A DNA stretch of 64,000 nt from Pyrrhosoma nymphula. Lineage: Eukaryota > Arthropoda > Insecta > Odonata > Coenagrionidae. The stretch is taken from the NCBI GenBank assembly GCA_963573305.1, contig OY754330.1, forward strand, positions 186,001-250,000, read 5' to 3'. This document shows, one piece after another, positions 11,827 through 24,709 of the stretch; the first letter of the stretch is position 1; each line of letters starts with the position of its first letter. Under the pieces are notes generated by a model. It had not been told where the DNA came from, searched no databases, and was given only the letters and a program-made list of their open reading frames with translations. The position numbers were made by a program, and so were the translations under genes.

Positions 11827-12162
11827 ATGGCGGTTATATCTGCAAAAGATTCGAAAATATGTGGGTAATTGTTTCCGGTGACAATGTAATTAAAAGCTTA
11901 AAAAGCAAAAAATTGCAAAAATCCGACTCAAATGGGATAAAAAACCATCAAAAACTGTGTATACCATTGAGTTTGATGCAAAGGAACAGAAAATTCTGCG
12001 AGAGAAGAAATATTTTTACTTACATTAACCAAAGAGTGTACGAGACTAAAATTTCAGATTAGCATTATGTTAATAAGTGCATTTACGGAGTAAGTATTTC
12101 ATATGACGCTTCGAAACTTGCACTGTTCCTCATTAGCATTACTTTACGCCTTCTGTGAAAAC
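11827..12162 (+). repeat. Hybrid A0/A monomer
   Basis: It has the A0 head ('aatggcggttatatctgc', 'atgtgggtaattg') but changes to ordinary A sequence within about 50 bases ('ggtgacaatgtaatt', 'cttaaaaagcaaaaaattg'), matching the 9,748 monomer. Confidence 0.85.
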
Positions 12163-13905
12163 ATGGAGGTAATATCACTAATAATTATGAAAATATGTTG
12201 GTAATTGTTTCCGCTGACAATGTAATTAAAAGCTTCAAAATCAAAAAATTGAAAAAATCCGACTCGAATGGAATAAAAAACCATCAGAAAATGTGTATAC
12301 CATTGAGTTAAATAAAAAGGAACAGAAAAATATGCGAGAGAAGAAATATTTTTACTTACATTAACAAAAGAGTGTACGAGGCTAAAATTTCAGATTAGCA
12401 TTATGTTAATAGGTGCATTTACGGAGAAAGTATTTCATATGACGATTAGAAACTTGCACTGTTCATTAACAGCATTACTCTACGCCTTCTCTGAAAACAT
12501 GGAGGTAATATCCCCATTAATTATGAAACTATGTTGGTAATTGTTTCCGGTGACAATGTAATTAAAAGCTTCAAAATCAAAAAATTGCAAAAATCCGACT
12601 CGAATGGAATAAAAAACCATCAGAAAATGTGTATAGCATTGAGATTTATGTAAAGAAACAGAAAATTCTGCGAGAGAAGTAATATTTTTACTTACATTAA
12701 CAAAAGAGTGTACGAGGCTAAAATTTCAGATTAGCATTATGTTAATAGGTGCATTTACGGAGAAAGTATTTCATATGACGCTTCGAAACTTGCACTGTTC
12801 CTCAACAGCATTACTCTACGCCTTCTGTGAAAACAAGGAGGTAATATCCCCATTAATTATGAAACTATGTTGGTAATTGTTTCCGGTGACAATGTAATTA
12901 AAAGCTTAAAAATCAAAAATTGCAGAAATCCGACTCGAATGGAATAAAAAACCATCAGAAAATGTGTATAGCATTGCGTTTTATGTAAAGGAACAGAAAA
13001 TTCTGCGAGAGAAGTAATATTTTTACTTACATTAACAAAAGAGTGTACGAGGCTAAAATTTCAGATTAGCATTATGTTAATAGGTGCATTTACGGAGAAA
13101 GTATTTCATATGACGCTTCGAAACTTGCACTGTTCCTCAACAGCATTACTCTACGCCTTCTGTGAAAACAAGGAGGTAATATCCCCATTAATTATGAAAC
13201 TATGTTGGTAATTGTTTCCGGTGACAATGTAATTAAAAGCTTAAAAATCAAAAATTGCAGAAATCCGACTCGAATGGGATAAAAAACCATCAGAAACTGT
13301 GTACACCATTGCGTTTGACGAAAAGGAACAGAAAATTCTGAGAGAGAAGAAATATTATTCTTACATTAACAAAAGAGTGTACGACGCAAAAATTCAGATT
13401 AGCATTATGTTAATAAGTGCATTTACGGAAAAAGTATTTCATATAACGCGTCGATACTTGCACTGAACCTCAAAAGCAATACTCTACGCCTTCTCTAAAA
13501 ATCTGGAGGTGATATCCGCATAACTGTCGAAGATATGGGTGTAAATGTCTACGGTGACTAAATTAGCAAAGGGCTTTCAAATGAAAGAAATGGTATCCAT
13601 GGATACTTGAGATTGAACGGAGGATGGCGAAGGGAACAAATTTTTTGGATAGGCATGGAGGTAATATCCGCATAACTATCGAAGATATGGGTGTAAATGC
13701 CTACGGTGACTAAATTAGAAAAAGGCTTTTAAATGAAAGAAATGGTATCCATGGTTACTTGAGATTGAACAGAGGATGGCGAAGGGAACTTATTTTTTGG
13801 ATAGGCATAACTGGAATAAGTGCTGTTACAGACTAAGTACTCAAGGTTTAGTCGTGTAATTTGATGCGCAGGAACATGGTATATTTCTTAACCTACCCTG
13901 AAAGA
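11827..13905 (+). repeat. Block 9: A5 B2 C (2,079 bp)
   Basis: A at 11,827 (hybrid), 12,163, 12,499, 12,835 and 13,170; B1 13,503, B2 13,655, C 13,807. It repeats block 8 from 9,748 onward at an offset of 2,079. Only small differences are visible, for example 'atttttctt' versus 'attattctt' near 11,280/13,360. Confidence 0.92.
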
Positions 13906-16660
13906 ATGGCGGTTATATCTGCAAAAGATTCGAAAATATGTGGGTAATTGTTTCCGGTGCCAATATAATGAAAAGCTTCAAAATCAAAAAAATGCAAAAC
14001 TTTGACTCGAATGGGTTGAAAAATCATCAGAAAATTTGTATACCATTGAGTTTAATAAAAAGGAACAGAAAAATATGCGAGAGAAGAATTGTTTTTACTT
14101 ACATTAACAAAAGAGTGTACGAGGCTAAAATTTCAGATTAGCATTATGTTAATAGGTGCATTTACGGAGAAAGTATTTCATATGACGCTTCGAAACTTGC
14201 ACTGTTCCTCAAGAGCATTACTCTACGCCTTCTGTGAAAACATGGAGGTAATATCCCCATTAATTATGAAACTATGTTGGTAATTGTTTCCGGTGACAAT
14301 GTAATTAAAAGCTTAAAAATCAAAAATTGCAGAAATCCGACTCGAATGGGATAAAAAACCATCAAAAACTGTGTACACGATTGAGATTGACGAAAAGGAA
14401 CAGAAAATTCTGCGAGAGAAGAAATATTTTTACTTACATTAACAAAAGAGTGTACAAGGCTAAAATTTCAGATTAGCATTATGTTAATAAGTGCATTTAC
14501 GGAGAAAGTATTTCATATGACGCTTCGAAACTAGCACTGTTGCTCAACAGCATTACTCTACGCCTTTTTTGAAAACATGGAGGTAATATCCCAAATAATT
14601 ATGAAAATATGTTGGTAATTGTTTCCGGTGACAATGTAATTAAAAGCTTCAAAATCAATAAATTGCAAAAATCCGAATCAAATGGGATAAAAAACCATCA
14701 GAAAATTTGTATACCATTGAGTTTAATAAATAGGAACAGAAAAATATGCGAAAGAAGAAATATTTTTACATACATTAACAAATGAGTGTACGAGGCTAAA
14801 ATTTAAGATTAGCATTATATTAATAAGTGCATTTACGGAAAACGTTTTTCATATAACGCGTCGACACTTGCACTGATCCTCAACAGAATTACTCTACGCC
14901 TTCTGTAAAAGCATGGAAGTAATATCTCCAAAACTTCTAAAAATATGTTGGTAAATGTTTCCGGTGACAATGTAATTAAAAGCTTCAAAATCAAAAAATT
15001 GCAAAAATCCGACTCGAATGGGATAAAAAACCATCGAAAACTGTGTATACCATTAAGTTTGAAGCAAAGGTATAGAAAAATAAGCGAGAGAAGAAATATT
15101 TTTACTTACATTAAAAAAAGAGTGTACGAGGCTAAAATTTCAGATTAGCATTATGTTAATAGGTGCATTTACGGAGAAAGTATTTCATATGACGCTTCGA
15201 AACTTGCACTGTTCGTCAACAGCATTACTCTACGCCTTCTTTGAAAACATGGAGGTAATATCCCCAATAATTATGAAACTATGTTGGTAATTGTTTCCGG
15301 TGACAATGTAATTAAAAGCTTAAAAATCAAAAATTGCAGAAATCCGACTCGAATGGGATAAAAAACCATCAAAAACTATGTATACCATTGAGTTTGATGC
15401 AAAGAAACAGAAAAATAAACGAGAGAAGAAATATTTTTACTTACATTAACAAAAGAATGTACGAGGCTAAAATTACAGATTAACATTATGTTAATTAGTT
15501 CATTTACGGAGAAAGTATTTCATATGACGCTTCAAAACTTGCACATTTGCTCAACAGCATTACTCTACGCCTTTTGTGAAAACATGGAGGTAATATCCCC
15601 AATAATTATGAAAATATATTGGTAATTGTTTCCGGTGACAATGTAATTAAAAGCTTCAAAATCAAAAAATTGCAAAAATCCGACTCGAATGGGATAAAAA
15701 ACCATCGAAAACTGTGTAACTCATTAAGTTTGATGCAAAGGTATAGAAAAATAAGCGAGAGAAGAAATATTTTTACTTACATTAAAAAAAGAGTGTACGA
15801 GGCTAAAATTTCACATTAGCATTATGTTAATAAGTGCATTTACGGAGAAAGTATTTCATATAACGCTTCGAAACTTGCACTGTTCCTCAAAAGCATTACT
15901 CTACGCCTTTTTTTGAAAACATGGAGGTAATATCCCTAAAAATTATGAAAATATGTTGGTAATTGTTTCCGGTGACAATGTAATTAAAAGCTTCAAAATC
16001 AAAAAATTGCAGAAATCCGACTCGAATGGGATAAAAAACCATCAAAAACTGTGTACACCATTGCGTTTGATACACAGGAACAGAAAATTCTGCGAGAGAA
16101 GAAATATTTTTACTTACATTAACAAAAGAGTGTACGAGGCAAAAATTTCAGATTAGCATTATGTTAATAAGTGCATTTACGGAAAATGTATTTCATATAA
16201 CGCGTAGATACTTGCACTAAACCTTAACATCAATACTCTACGCCTTTTCTGAAAAAATGGAGGTGATATCCGCATAACTATCGAAGATATGGAAGTAAAT
16301 GTCTACGGTGACTAAAGTAGCAAAGGGCTTCCAAATGAAAGAAATGGTATCCATGGATACTTGAGATTGAACGGAGGATGGCGAAGAGAACTAATTTTTT
16401 GGATAGGCTAAGGAGGTAATATCCGCATAACTATCGAAGATATGGGTGTAAATGCCCACGGTGACTAAATTAGAAAAAGGCTTTTAAATGAAAGAAATGG
16501 TATCCATGGTTACTTGAGATTGAACAGAGGATGTCGAAGGGAACTTATTTTTTGGATAGGCATAACTGGAATAAGTGCTGTTACAGACTAAGTACTCAAG
16601 GTTTAGTCGTGTAATTTGATGTGCAGGAACAAGGTATATTTCTTAACCTTCCCTGAAAGA
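13906..16660 (+). repeat. Block 10: A7 B2 C (2,755 bp)
   Basis: A at 13,906 (A0), 14,242, 14,577, 14,913, 15,249, 15,584 and 15,921; B1 16,257, B2 16,410, C 16,562. The A0 has 'gggttgaaaaatcatcag' and an open frame. B2 starts after 'ggctaagga', and the A0 that follows C has 'gaaagacggttat'; both are marks of the region iii lineage. Confidence 0.92.
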
Positions 16661-16996
16661 AAGACGGTTATATCTGCATAAGATTCGAAAATATGTGGGT
16701 AATTGTTTCCGGTGCCAATATAATGAAAAGCTTCAAAATCAAATAAATGCAAAACATCGACTCGAATAGGATAAAAAACTATCAGAAAATTTGTATACCA
16801 TTTAGTTTAATAAAAAGAAACAGAAAAATATGCGAGAGAAGAAATATTTTTACTTACATTAACAAAAGAGTGTACGAGGCTAAAATTTCAGATTAGCATT
16901 ATATTAATAAGTGCATTTACGAAAACATTATTTCATATAACGCGTCGAAACTTGCACTGATCCTCAACAGCATTACTCTACGCCTTCTGTAAAAGA

Positions 16997-17332
16997 ATGG
17001 AGGTAATATCCCCGAAAATTCCGAAAATATGTTGGTAATTGTTTCCGGTGACAATGTAATTAAAAGCTTCAAAATCAAAAAATTGCAAACATCCGAATCG
17101 AATGGGATAAAAAACCATCAAAAACTGTGTATACCATTGAGTTTGATGCAAAGAAACAGAAAAATAAGCGAGAGAAGAAATATTTTTACTTACATTAACA
17201 AAAGAGTGTACGAGGCTAAAATTTCAGATTAGCATTATGTTAATAAGTGCATTTACGGAGAAAAAATTTCATATGACGCTTCGATACTTGCACTGTTGCG
17301 TAACAGCATTACTCTACGCCCTTTGTGAAAAC
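16997..17332 (+). repeat. Reference A monomer (about 336 bp)
   Basis: A typical A unit, given once to define the type; about 143 copies make up roughly three quarters of the window. In order it holds the boundary motif 'atggaggtaatatccc', an open frame of 67 codons (17,029-17,232), an AAGCTT site soon after the dyad at 17,038-17,055, A/T tracts, the segment 'gagtgtacgaggc', and a tail with 'aataagtgcatttacgg' and 'cattactctacgcc'. Nearly all copies are 333-338 bp, and A units that precede B1 in one lineage are 328 bp. Copies differ by scattered substitutions and 1-2 base indels. Its role is unknown; it is a satellite monomer by tandem organisation, not by match to a named family. Confidence 0.95.
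17038..17055. other. 18-bp imperfect dyad in A monomers
   Basis: attgtttccggtgacaat has 7 of 9 Watson-Crick pairs plus one G-T pair across its centre (arms attgt/acaat, core ccgg). It occurs in A copies with the 'ggtaattg' head. It is weakened in 'ggtaaatg' copies and in A0 copies, where 'gtgccaat' replaces 'gtgacaat'. Confidence 0.7.
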
Positions 17333-19071
17333 ATGGAGGTAATATCCCCAATAATTATGAAAATATGTTGGTAATTGTTGCCGGTGACAATGTAATTAAA
17401 AGCTTCAAAATCAAAAAATTGCAAAAATCCGAATCGAATGGGATAAAAAACAAACAAAAACTGTGTATACCATTGAGTTTGATGCAAAGGAACAGAAAAT
17501 TCTGCGAGAGAAGAAATATATTTACTTACATTAATAAAAGAGTGTACGAGGCAAAAATTTCAGATAGCATTATGTTAATAAGTGAATTTACGGAGAAAGT
17601 ATTTCATATGACGCTTCGAAACTTGCACTTTCCTCAACAGCATAACTCTACGCCTTCTGTGAAAACATGGAGGTAATATCCATAATAATTATGATAATAT
17701 GTTGGTATTTGTTTCCGGTGACGTTGTAATTAAAAGCTTCAAAATCAAATAAATGCAAAACTCCGACTCGAATGGGAAAAAAAACCATCAAAAAATATGT
17801 ATACCATTGACTTTGATGCATAGGAACAGAAAAAAAGGCGAGAGAAGAAATGTTTTAACTTACATTAACAAAAGAGTGTACGAGGCTAAAATTTAAGATT
17901 AGCATTATATTAATAAGTGCATTTACGGAAAACGTATTTCATATAACGCGTCGAAACTTGCACTGATCCTCAATAACATTACTCTACGCCTTCTGTAAAA
18001 GCATGGAGGTAATATCCCCGAAAATTCCGAAAATATGTTGGTAAATGTTTCCGGTGACAATGTAATTAAAAGCTTCAAAATCAAAAAATTGCAAAACTCC
18101 AACTCGAATGGGATAAAAAACCATCGAAAACTGTGTATACCATTTAGTTTGATGCAAAGGTATAGAAAAATAAGCGAGAGAAGAAATATTTTTACTTACA
18201 TTAAAAAAAAGAGTGTACGAGGCTAAAATTTCAAATTAGCATTATGATAATAAGTGCATTTACGGAGAAAGTATTTCATATTACGCGTCGAAACTTGCAC
18301 TATTCCTCAACAGCATTACTCTACGCCTTTTTTTGAAAACATGGAGGTAATATCCCTAATAATTATGAAAATATGTTGGTAAATGTTTCCGGTGACAAGG
18401 TAATTAAAAGCTTCAAAATCAAAAAATTGCAGAAATCCGACTCGAATTGGATAAAAAACCATCAAAAACTGTGTACACCATTATGTTTGATGCATAGGAA
18501 CAGAAAATTCTGCGAGAGAAGAAATATTTTTACTTACATTAACAAAAGAGTGTACGAGGCAAAAATTTCAGATTAGCATTATGTTAATAAGTGCATTTAC
18601 GGAAAAAGTATTTCATATAACGAGTCGATACTTGCACTAAACCTTATAAGCAATACTCTACGCCTTTTTTGGAGGTGATATCCGCATAACTGTCGAAGAT
18701 ATGGGTGTAAATGTCTACGGTGACTAAATTAGCAAAGGGCTTCCAAATGAAAGAAATGGTATCCATGGATACTTGAGATTGAACGGAGGATGGCGAAGGG
18801 AACTAATTTTTTGGATAGGCATGTAGGTAATATCTGCATAACTAACGAAGATATGGGTGTAAATGCCTACGGTGACTAAATTAGAAAAAGGCTTTTAAAT
18901 GAAAGAAATGGTATCCATGGTTACTTGAGATTGAACAGAGGATGTCGAAGGGAACTTATTTTTTGGATAGGCATAACTGGAATAAGTTCTGTTACAGACT
19001 AAGTTCTCCAGGATTAGTCGTGTAATTTGATGTGCAGGAACAAGGTATATTTCTTAACCTTCCCTGAAAGA

Positions 19072-19810
19072 ATGGCGGTTATATCTGCATAAGATTCGAA
19101 AATATTTGGGTAATTGTTTCCGGTGCCAATATAATGAAAAGCTTCAAAATCAAATAAATGCAAAACTTCGACTCGAATGGGATAAAAAAACATCAGAAAA
19201 TGTGTATACCATTGAGTTAATTAAATAGGAACAGAAAAATATGCGAGAGAACAAATATTTTTACTTACATTAACAAAAGAGTGTACGAGGCTAAAATTTA
19301 AGATTAGCATTATATTAATAAGTGCATTTACGGAAGAAGTATTTCATATAACGAGTCTATACTTGCACTAAACCTTATAAGCAATACTCTTCGCCTTCAC
19401 TGAAGAAATGGAGGTGATATCCTTATAACTGTCGAAGATATGGGTGTAAATGTCTACTGGTAATAAATTAGCAAAGGGCTTCCAAATGAAAGAAATGGTA
19501 TCCATGGATACTTGAGATTGAACGGAGGATGGCGAAGGGAACTAATTTTTTGGATAGGCATGTCGGTTATATCTGCATAACTATCGAAGATATGGGTGTA
19601 AATGCCTACGGTGACTAAATAAGAAAAAGGCTTTTAAATGAAAGAAATGGTATCCATGGTTACTTGAGATTGAACAGAAAATGTCGAAGGGAACTTATTT
19701 TTTGGATAGGCATAACTGGAATAAGTTCTGTTACAGACTAAGTATTCCAGGATTAGTCGTGTAATTTGATGTGCAGGAACAAGGTATATTTCTTAACCTT
19801 CCCTGAAAGA
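19072..19810 (+). repeat. Block 12: A1 B2 C (739 bp)
   Basis: A 19,072 (A0 head, AL tail), B1 19,408, B2 19,560, C 19,712. B1 has 'gatatccttataactg' and 'tctactggtaataaatt', variants that tag the A1B2C partner of A6B2C blocks. Confidence 0.92.
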
Positions 19811-21560
19811 ATGGCGGTTATATCTGCATAAGATTCGAAAATATTTGGGTATTTGTTTCCGGTGCCAATATAATGAAAAGCTTCAAAATCAAATAAATGC
19901 AAAACTTCGACTCGAATGGGATAAAAAACCATCAGGAAATGTGTATACCATTAAGTTAATTAAATAGGAACAGAAAAATATGCGAGAAAAGAAATATTTT
20001 TACTTACATAAACAAAAGAGTGTACGAGGCTAAAATTTAAGATTAGCATTATATTAATAAGTGCATTTACGGAAAAGGTTTTTCATATAACGCGTCGAAA
20101 CTTGCACTGATCCTCAACAGCATTAATCTACGCCTTCTGTAAAAGCATGGAGGTAATATCCCCGAAAATTCCGAAAATATGTTGGTAAATGTTTCCGGTG
20201 ACAATGTAATTAAAAGCTTCAAAATCAAAAAATTGCAAAAATCCGACTCGAATGGGATAAAAAACCATCGAAAACTTTGTATACCATTAAGTTTGAAGCA
20301 AATAATTAGAAAAATAAGCGAGAGAAGAAATATTTTTACTTACATTAAAAAAAGAGTGTACGAGGCTAAAATTTCAGATTAGCATTATGTTATTAAGTGC
20401 ATTTACGGAGAAAGTATTTCATATGACGCTTCGAAACTTGCACTGTTCTTCAACAGCATTACTCTACGCCTTTTTTGAAAACATGGAGGTAATATCCCTA
20501 ATAATTATGAAAATATGTTGGTAATTGTTTCCGGTGACAATGTAATTAAAAGCTTCAAAATCAAAAAATTGCAGAAATCCGACTCGATTGGGATAAAAAA
20601 ACCATCAAAAACTTTGTACACCATTGAGTTTGATGCAAAGGAACCGAAAATTCTGCGAGAGAAGAAATATTTTTACTTACATTAAAAAAAGAGTGTACGA
20701 GGCTAAAATTTCACATTAGCATTATGTTAATAAGTGCATTTACGGAGAAAGTATTTCATATAACGCTTCGAAACTTGCACTGTTCCTCAAAAGCATTACT
20801 CTACGCCTTTTTTTGAAAACATGGAGGTAATATCCCTAAAAATTATGAAAATATGTTGGTAATTGTTTCCGGTGACAATGTAATTAAAAGCTTCAAAATC
20901 AAAAAATTGCAGAAATCCGACTCGAATGGGATAAAAAACCATCAAAAACTGTGTACACCATTGCGTTTGATACACAGGAACAGAAAATTCTGCGAGAGAA
21001 GAAATATTTTTACTTACATTAACAAAAGAGTGTACGAGGCAAAAATTTCAGATTAGCATTATGTTAATAAGTGCATTTACGGAAAATGTATTTCATATAA
21101 CGCGTAGATACTTGCACTAAACCTTAACATCAATACTCTACGCCTTTTCTGAAAAAATGGAGGTGATATCCGCATAACTATCGAAGATATGGAAGTAAAT
21201 GTCTACGGTGACTAAAGTAGCAAAGGGCTTCCAAATGAAAGAAATGGTATCCATGGATACTTGAGATTGAACGGAGGATGGCGAAGAGAACTAATTTTTT
21301 GGATAGGCTAAGGAGGTAATATCCGCATAACTATCGAAGATATGGGTGTAAATGCCCACGGTGACTAAATTAGAAAAAGGCTTTTAAATGAAAGAAATGG
21401 TATCCATGGTTACTTGAGATTGAACAGAGGATGTCGAAGGGAACTTATTTTTTGGATAGGCATAACTGGAATAAGTGCTGTTACAGACTAAGTACTCAAG
21501 GTTTAGTCGTGTAATTTGATGTGCAGGAACAAGGTATATTTCTTAACCTTCCCTGAAAGA
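19811..21560 (+). repeat. Block 13: A4 B2 C (1,750 bp)
   Basis: A at 19,811 (A0), 20,147, 20,483 (hybrid) and 20,821; B1 21,157, B2 21,310, C 21,462. The 3' part, from about 20,657, repeats block 10 from about 15,757. The 4,900-bp duplication junction therefore lies inside the third A. Confidence 0.92.
20483..20820 (+). repeat. Hybrid A monomer at the 4,900-bp duplication junction
   Basis: The first two thirds match the 25,382 monomer ('ctcgattggg', 'aaggaaccgaaaattctg'). The last third matches the 15,584 monomer ('attaaaaaaagagtg', 'tttcacattagc'). Confidence 0.82.
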
Positions 21561-23971
21561 AAGACGGTTATATCTGCATAAGATTCGAAAATATGTGGGT
21601 AATTGTTTCCGGTGCCAATATAATGAAAAGCTTCAAAATCAAATAAATGCAAAACATCGACTCGAATAGGATAAAAAACTATCAGAAAATTTGTATACCA
21701 TTTAGTTTAATAAAAAGAAACAGAAAAATATGCGAGAGAAGAAATATTTTTACTTACATTAACAAAAGAGTGTACGAGGCTAAAATTTCAGATTAGCATT
21801 ATATTAATAAGTGCATTTACGAAAACATTATTTCATATAACGCGTCGAAACTTGCACTGATCCTCAACAGCATTACTCTACGCCTTCTGTAAAAGAATGG
21901 AGGTAATATCCCCGAAAATTCCGAAAATATGTTGGTAATTGTTTCCGGTGACAATGTAATTAAAAGCTTCAAAATCAAAAAATTGCAAACATCCGAATCG
22001 AATGGGATAAAAAACCATCAAAAACTGTGTATACCATTGAGTTTGATGCAAAGAAACAGAAAAATAAGCGAGAGAAGAAATATTTTTACTTACATTAACA
22101 AAAGAGTGTACGAGGCTAAAATTTCAGATTAGCATTATGTTAATAAGTGCATTTACGGAGAAAAAATTTCATATGACGCTTCGATACTTGCACTGTTGCG
22201 TAACAGCATTACTCTACGCCCTTTGTGAAAACATGGAGGTAATATCCCCAATAATTATGAAAATATGTTGGTAATTGTTGCCGGTGACAATGTAATTAAA
22301 AGCTTCAAAATCAAAAAATTGCAAAAATCCGAATCGAATGGGATAAAAAACAAACAAAAACTGTGTATACCATTGAGTTTGATGCAAAGGAACAGAAAAT
22401 TCTGCGAGAGAAGAAATATATTTACTTACATTAATAAAAGAGTGTACGAGGCAAAAATTTCAGATAGCATTATGTTAATAAGTGAATTTACGGAGAAAGT
22501 ATTTCATATGACGCTTCGAAACTTGCACTTTCCTCAACAGCATAACTCTACGCCTTCTGTGAAAACATGGAGGTAATATCCATAATAATTATGATAATAT
22601 GTTGGTATTTGTTTCCGGTGACGTTGTAATTAAAAGCTTCAAAATCAAATAAATGCAAAACTCCGACTCGAATGGGAAAAAAAACCATCAAAAAATATGT
22701 ATACCATTGACTTTGATGCATAGGAACAGAAAAAAAGGCGAGAGAAGAAATGTTTTAACTTACATTAACAAAAGAGTGTACGAGGCTAAAATTTAAGATT
22801 AGCATTATATTAATAAGTGCATTTACGGAAAACGTATTTCATATAACGCGTCGAAACTTGCACTGATCCTCAATAACATTACTCTACGCCTTCTGTAAAA
22901 GCATGGAGGTAATATCCCCGAAAATTCCGAAAATATGTTGGTAAATGTTTCCGGTGACAATGTAATTAAAAGCTTCAAAATCAAAAAATTGCAAAACTCC
23001 AACTCGAATGGGATAAAAAACCATCGAAAACTGTGTATACCATTTAGTTTGATGCAAAGGTATAGAAAAATAAGCGAGAGAAGAAATATTTTTACTTACA
23101 TTAAAAAAAAGAGTGTACGAGGCTAAAATTTCACATTAGCATTATGATAATAAGTGCATTTACGGAGAAAGTATTTCATATTACGCGTCGAAACTTGCAC
23201 TATTCCTCAACAGCATTACTCTACGCCTTTTTTTGAAAACATGGAGGTAATATCCCTAATAATTATGAAAATATGTTGGTAAATGTTTCCGGTGACAAGG
23301 TAATTAAAAGCTTCAAAATCAAAAAATTGCAGAAATCCGACTCGAATTGGATAAAAAACCATCAAAAACTGTGTACACCATTATGTTTGATGCATAGGAA
23401 CAGAAAATTCTGCGAGAGAAGAAATATTTTTACTTACATTAACAAAAGAGTGTACGAGGCAAAAATTTCAGATTAGCATTATGTTAATAAGTGCATTTAC
23501 GGAAAAAGTATTTCATATAACGAGTCGATACTTGCACTAAACCTTATAAGCAATACTCTACGCCTTTTTTGGAGGTGATATCCGCATAACTGTCGAAGAT
23601 ATGGGTGTAAATGTCTACGGTGACTAAATTAGCAAAGGGCTTCCAAATGAAAGAAATGGTATCCATGGATACTTGAGATTGAACGGAGGATGGCGAAGGG
23701 AACTAATTTTTTGGATAGGCATGTAGGTAATATCTGCATAACTAACGAAGATATGGGTGTAAATGCCTACGGTGACTAAATTAGAAAAAGGCTTTTAAAT
23801 GAAAGAAATGGTATCCATGGTTACTTGAGATTGAACAGAGGATGTCGAAGGGAACTTATTTTTTGGATAGGCATAACTGGAATAAGTTCTGTTACAGACT
23901 AAGTTCTCCAGGATTAGTCGTGTAATTTGATGTGCAGGAACAAGGTATATTTCTTAACCTTCCCTGAAAGA
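21561..23971 (+). repeat. Block 14: A6 B2 C (2,411 bp)
   Basis: A at 21,561, 21,897, 22,233, 22,567, 22,903 and 23,241; B1 about 23,569, B2 23,721, C 23,873. It is an almost exact copy of block 11; I noticed 'tttcacattagc' against 'tttcaaattagc' in block 11. Confidence 0.93.
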
Positions 23972-24709
23972 ATGGCGGTTATATCTGCATAAGATTCGAA
24001 AATATTTGGGTAATTGTTTCCGGTGCCAATATAATGAAAAGCTTCAAAATCAAATAAATGCAAAACTTCGACTCGAATGGGATAAAAAAACATCAGAAAA
24101 TGTGTATACCATTGAGTTAATTAAATAGGAACAGAAAAATATGCGAGAGAACAAATATTTTTACTTACATTAACAAAAGAGTGTACGAGGCTAAAATTTA
24201 AGATTAGCATTATATTAATAAGTGCATTTACGGAAGAAGTATTTCATATAACGAGTCTATACTTGCACTAAACCTTATAAGTATACTCTTCGCCTTCACT
24301 GAAGAAATGGAGGTGATATCCTTATAACTGTCGAAGATATGGGTGTAAATGTCTACTGGTACTAAATTAGCAAAGGGCTTCCAAATGAAAGAAATGGTAT
24401 CCATGGATACTTGAGATTGAACGGAGGATGGCGAAGGGAACTAATTTTTTGGATAGGCATGTCGGTTATATCTGCATAACTATCGAAGATATGGGTGTAA
24501 ATGCCTACGGTGACTATATAAGAAAAAGGCTTTTAAATGAAAGAAATGGTATCCATGGTTACTTGAGATTGAACAGAAAATGTCGAAGGGAACTTATTTT
24601 TTGGATAGGCATAACTGGAATAAGTTCTGTTACAGACTAAGTATTCCAGGATTAGTCGTGTAATTTGATGTGCAGGAACAAGGTATATTTCTTAACCTTC
24701 CCTGAAAGA
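23972..24709 (+). repeat. Block 15: A1 B2 C (738 bp)
   Basis: A 23,972, B1 24,307, B2 24,459, C 24,611. It copies block 12 with a 1-base loss ('aagtatactc' for 'aagcaatactc'). B2 has 'gactatataag', which removes a stop codon and creates a spurious 70-codon frame (24,428-24,640). Confidence 0.92.

Larger units (their letters stand above)
9748..13905 (+). repeat. Tandem duplication, period 2,079 bp (9,748-11,826 and 11,827-13,905)
   Basis: Five A, two B and one C are repeated in tandem. All nine internal boundaries keep the offset, for example 10,084/12,163 and 11,424/13,503. The second copy starts with an A0 head, showing where the exchange happened. Confidence 0.9.
16661..19071 (+). repeat. 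Block 11: A6 B2 C (2,411 bp)
   Basis: A at 16,661 (A0), 16,997, 17,333, 17,667, 18,003 and 18,341; B1 about 18,669, B2 18,821, C 18,973. The last A is 328 bp: the A/B1 junction reads 'cgccttttttggaggtg', lacking 8 bases. The A at 17,333 has 'ttcagatagcat', a 2-base deletion that extends the reading frame to 103 codons. Confidence 0.93.

Noticed and set aside
14024..14034. 'tcatcag' giving CTGATGA on the minus strand, a possible hammerhead ribozyme core
   Set aside because: It is a one-base variant found only at about 14,029 and 48,541, with no GAAA box or pairing arms in place nearby.
17003..17031. 'ggaggt' upstream of an ATG resembling a bacterial ribosome binding site
   Set aside because: It lies about 25 bases from the ATG, is part of the monomer boundary motif, and the array is eukaryotic in character.
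16997..17332. A as an internal dimer of two 168-bp halves
   Set aside because: Comparing the halves by eye shows no convincing alignment.
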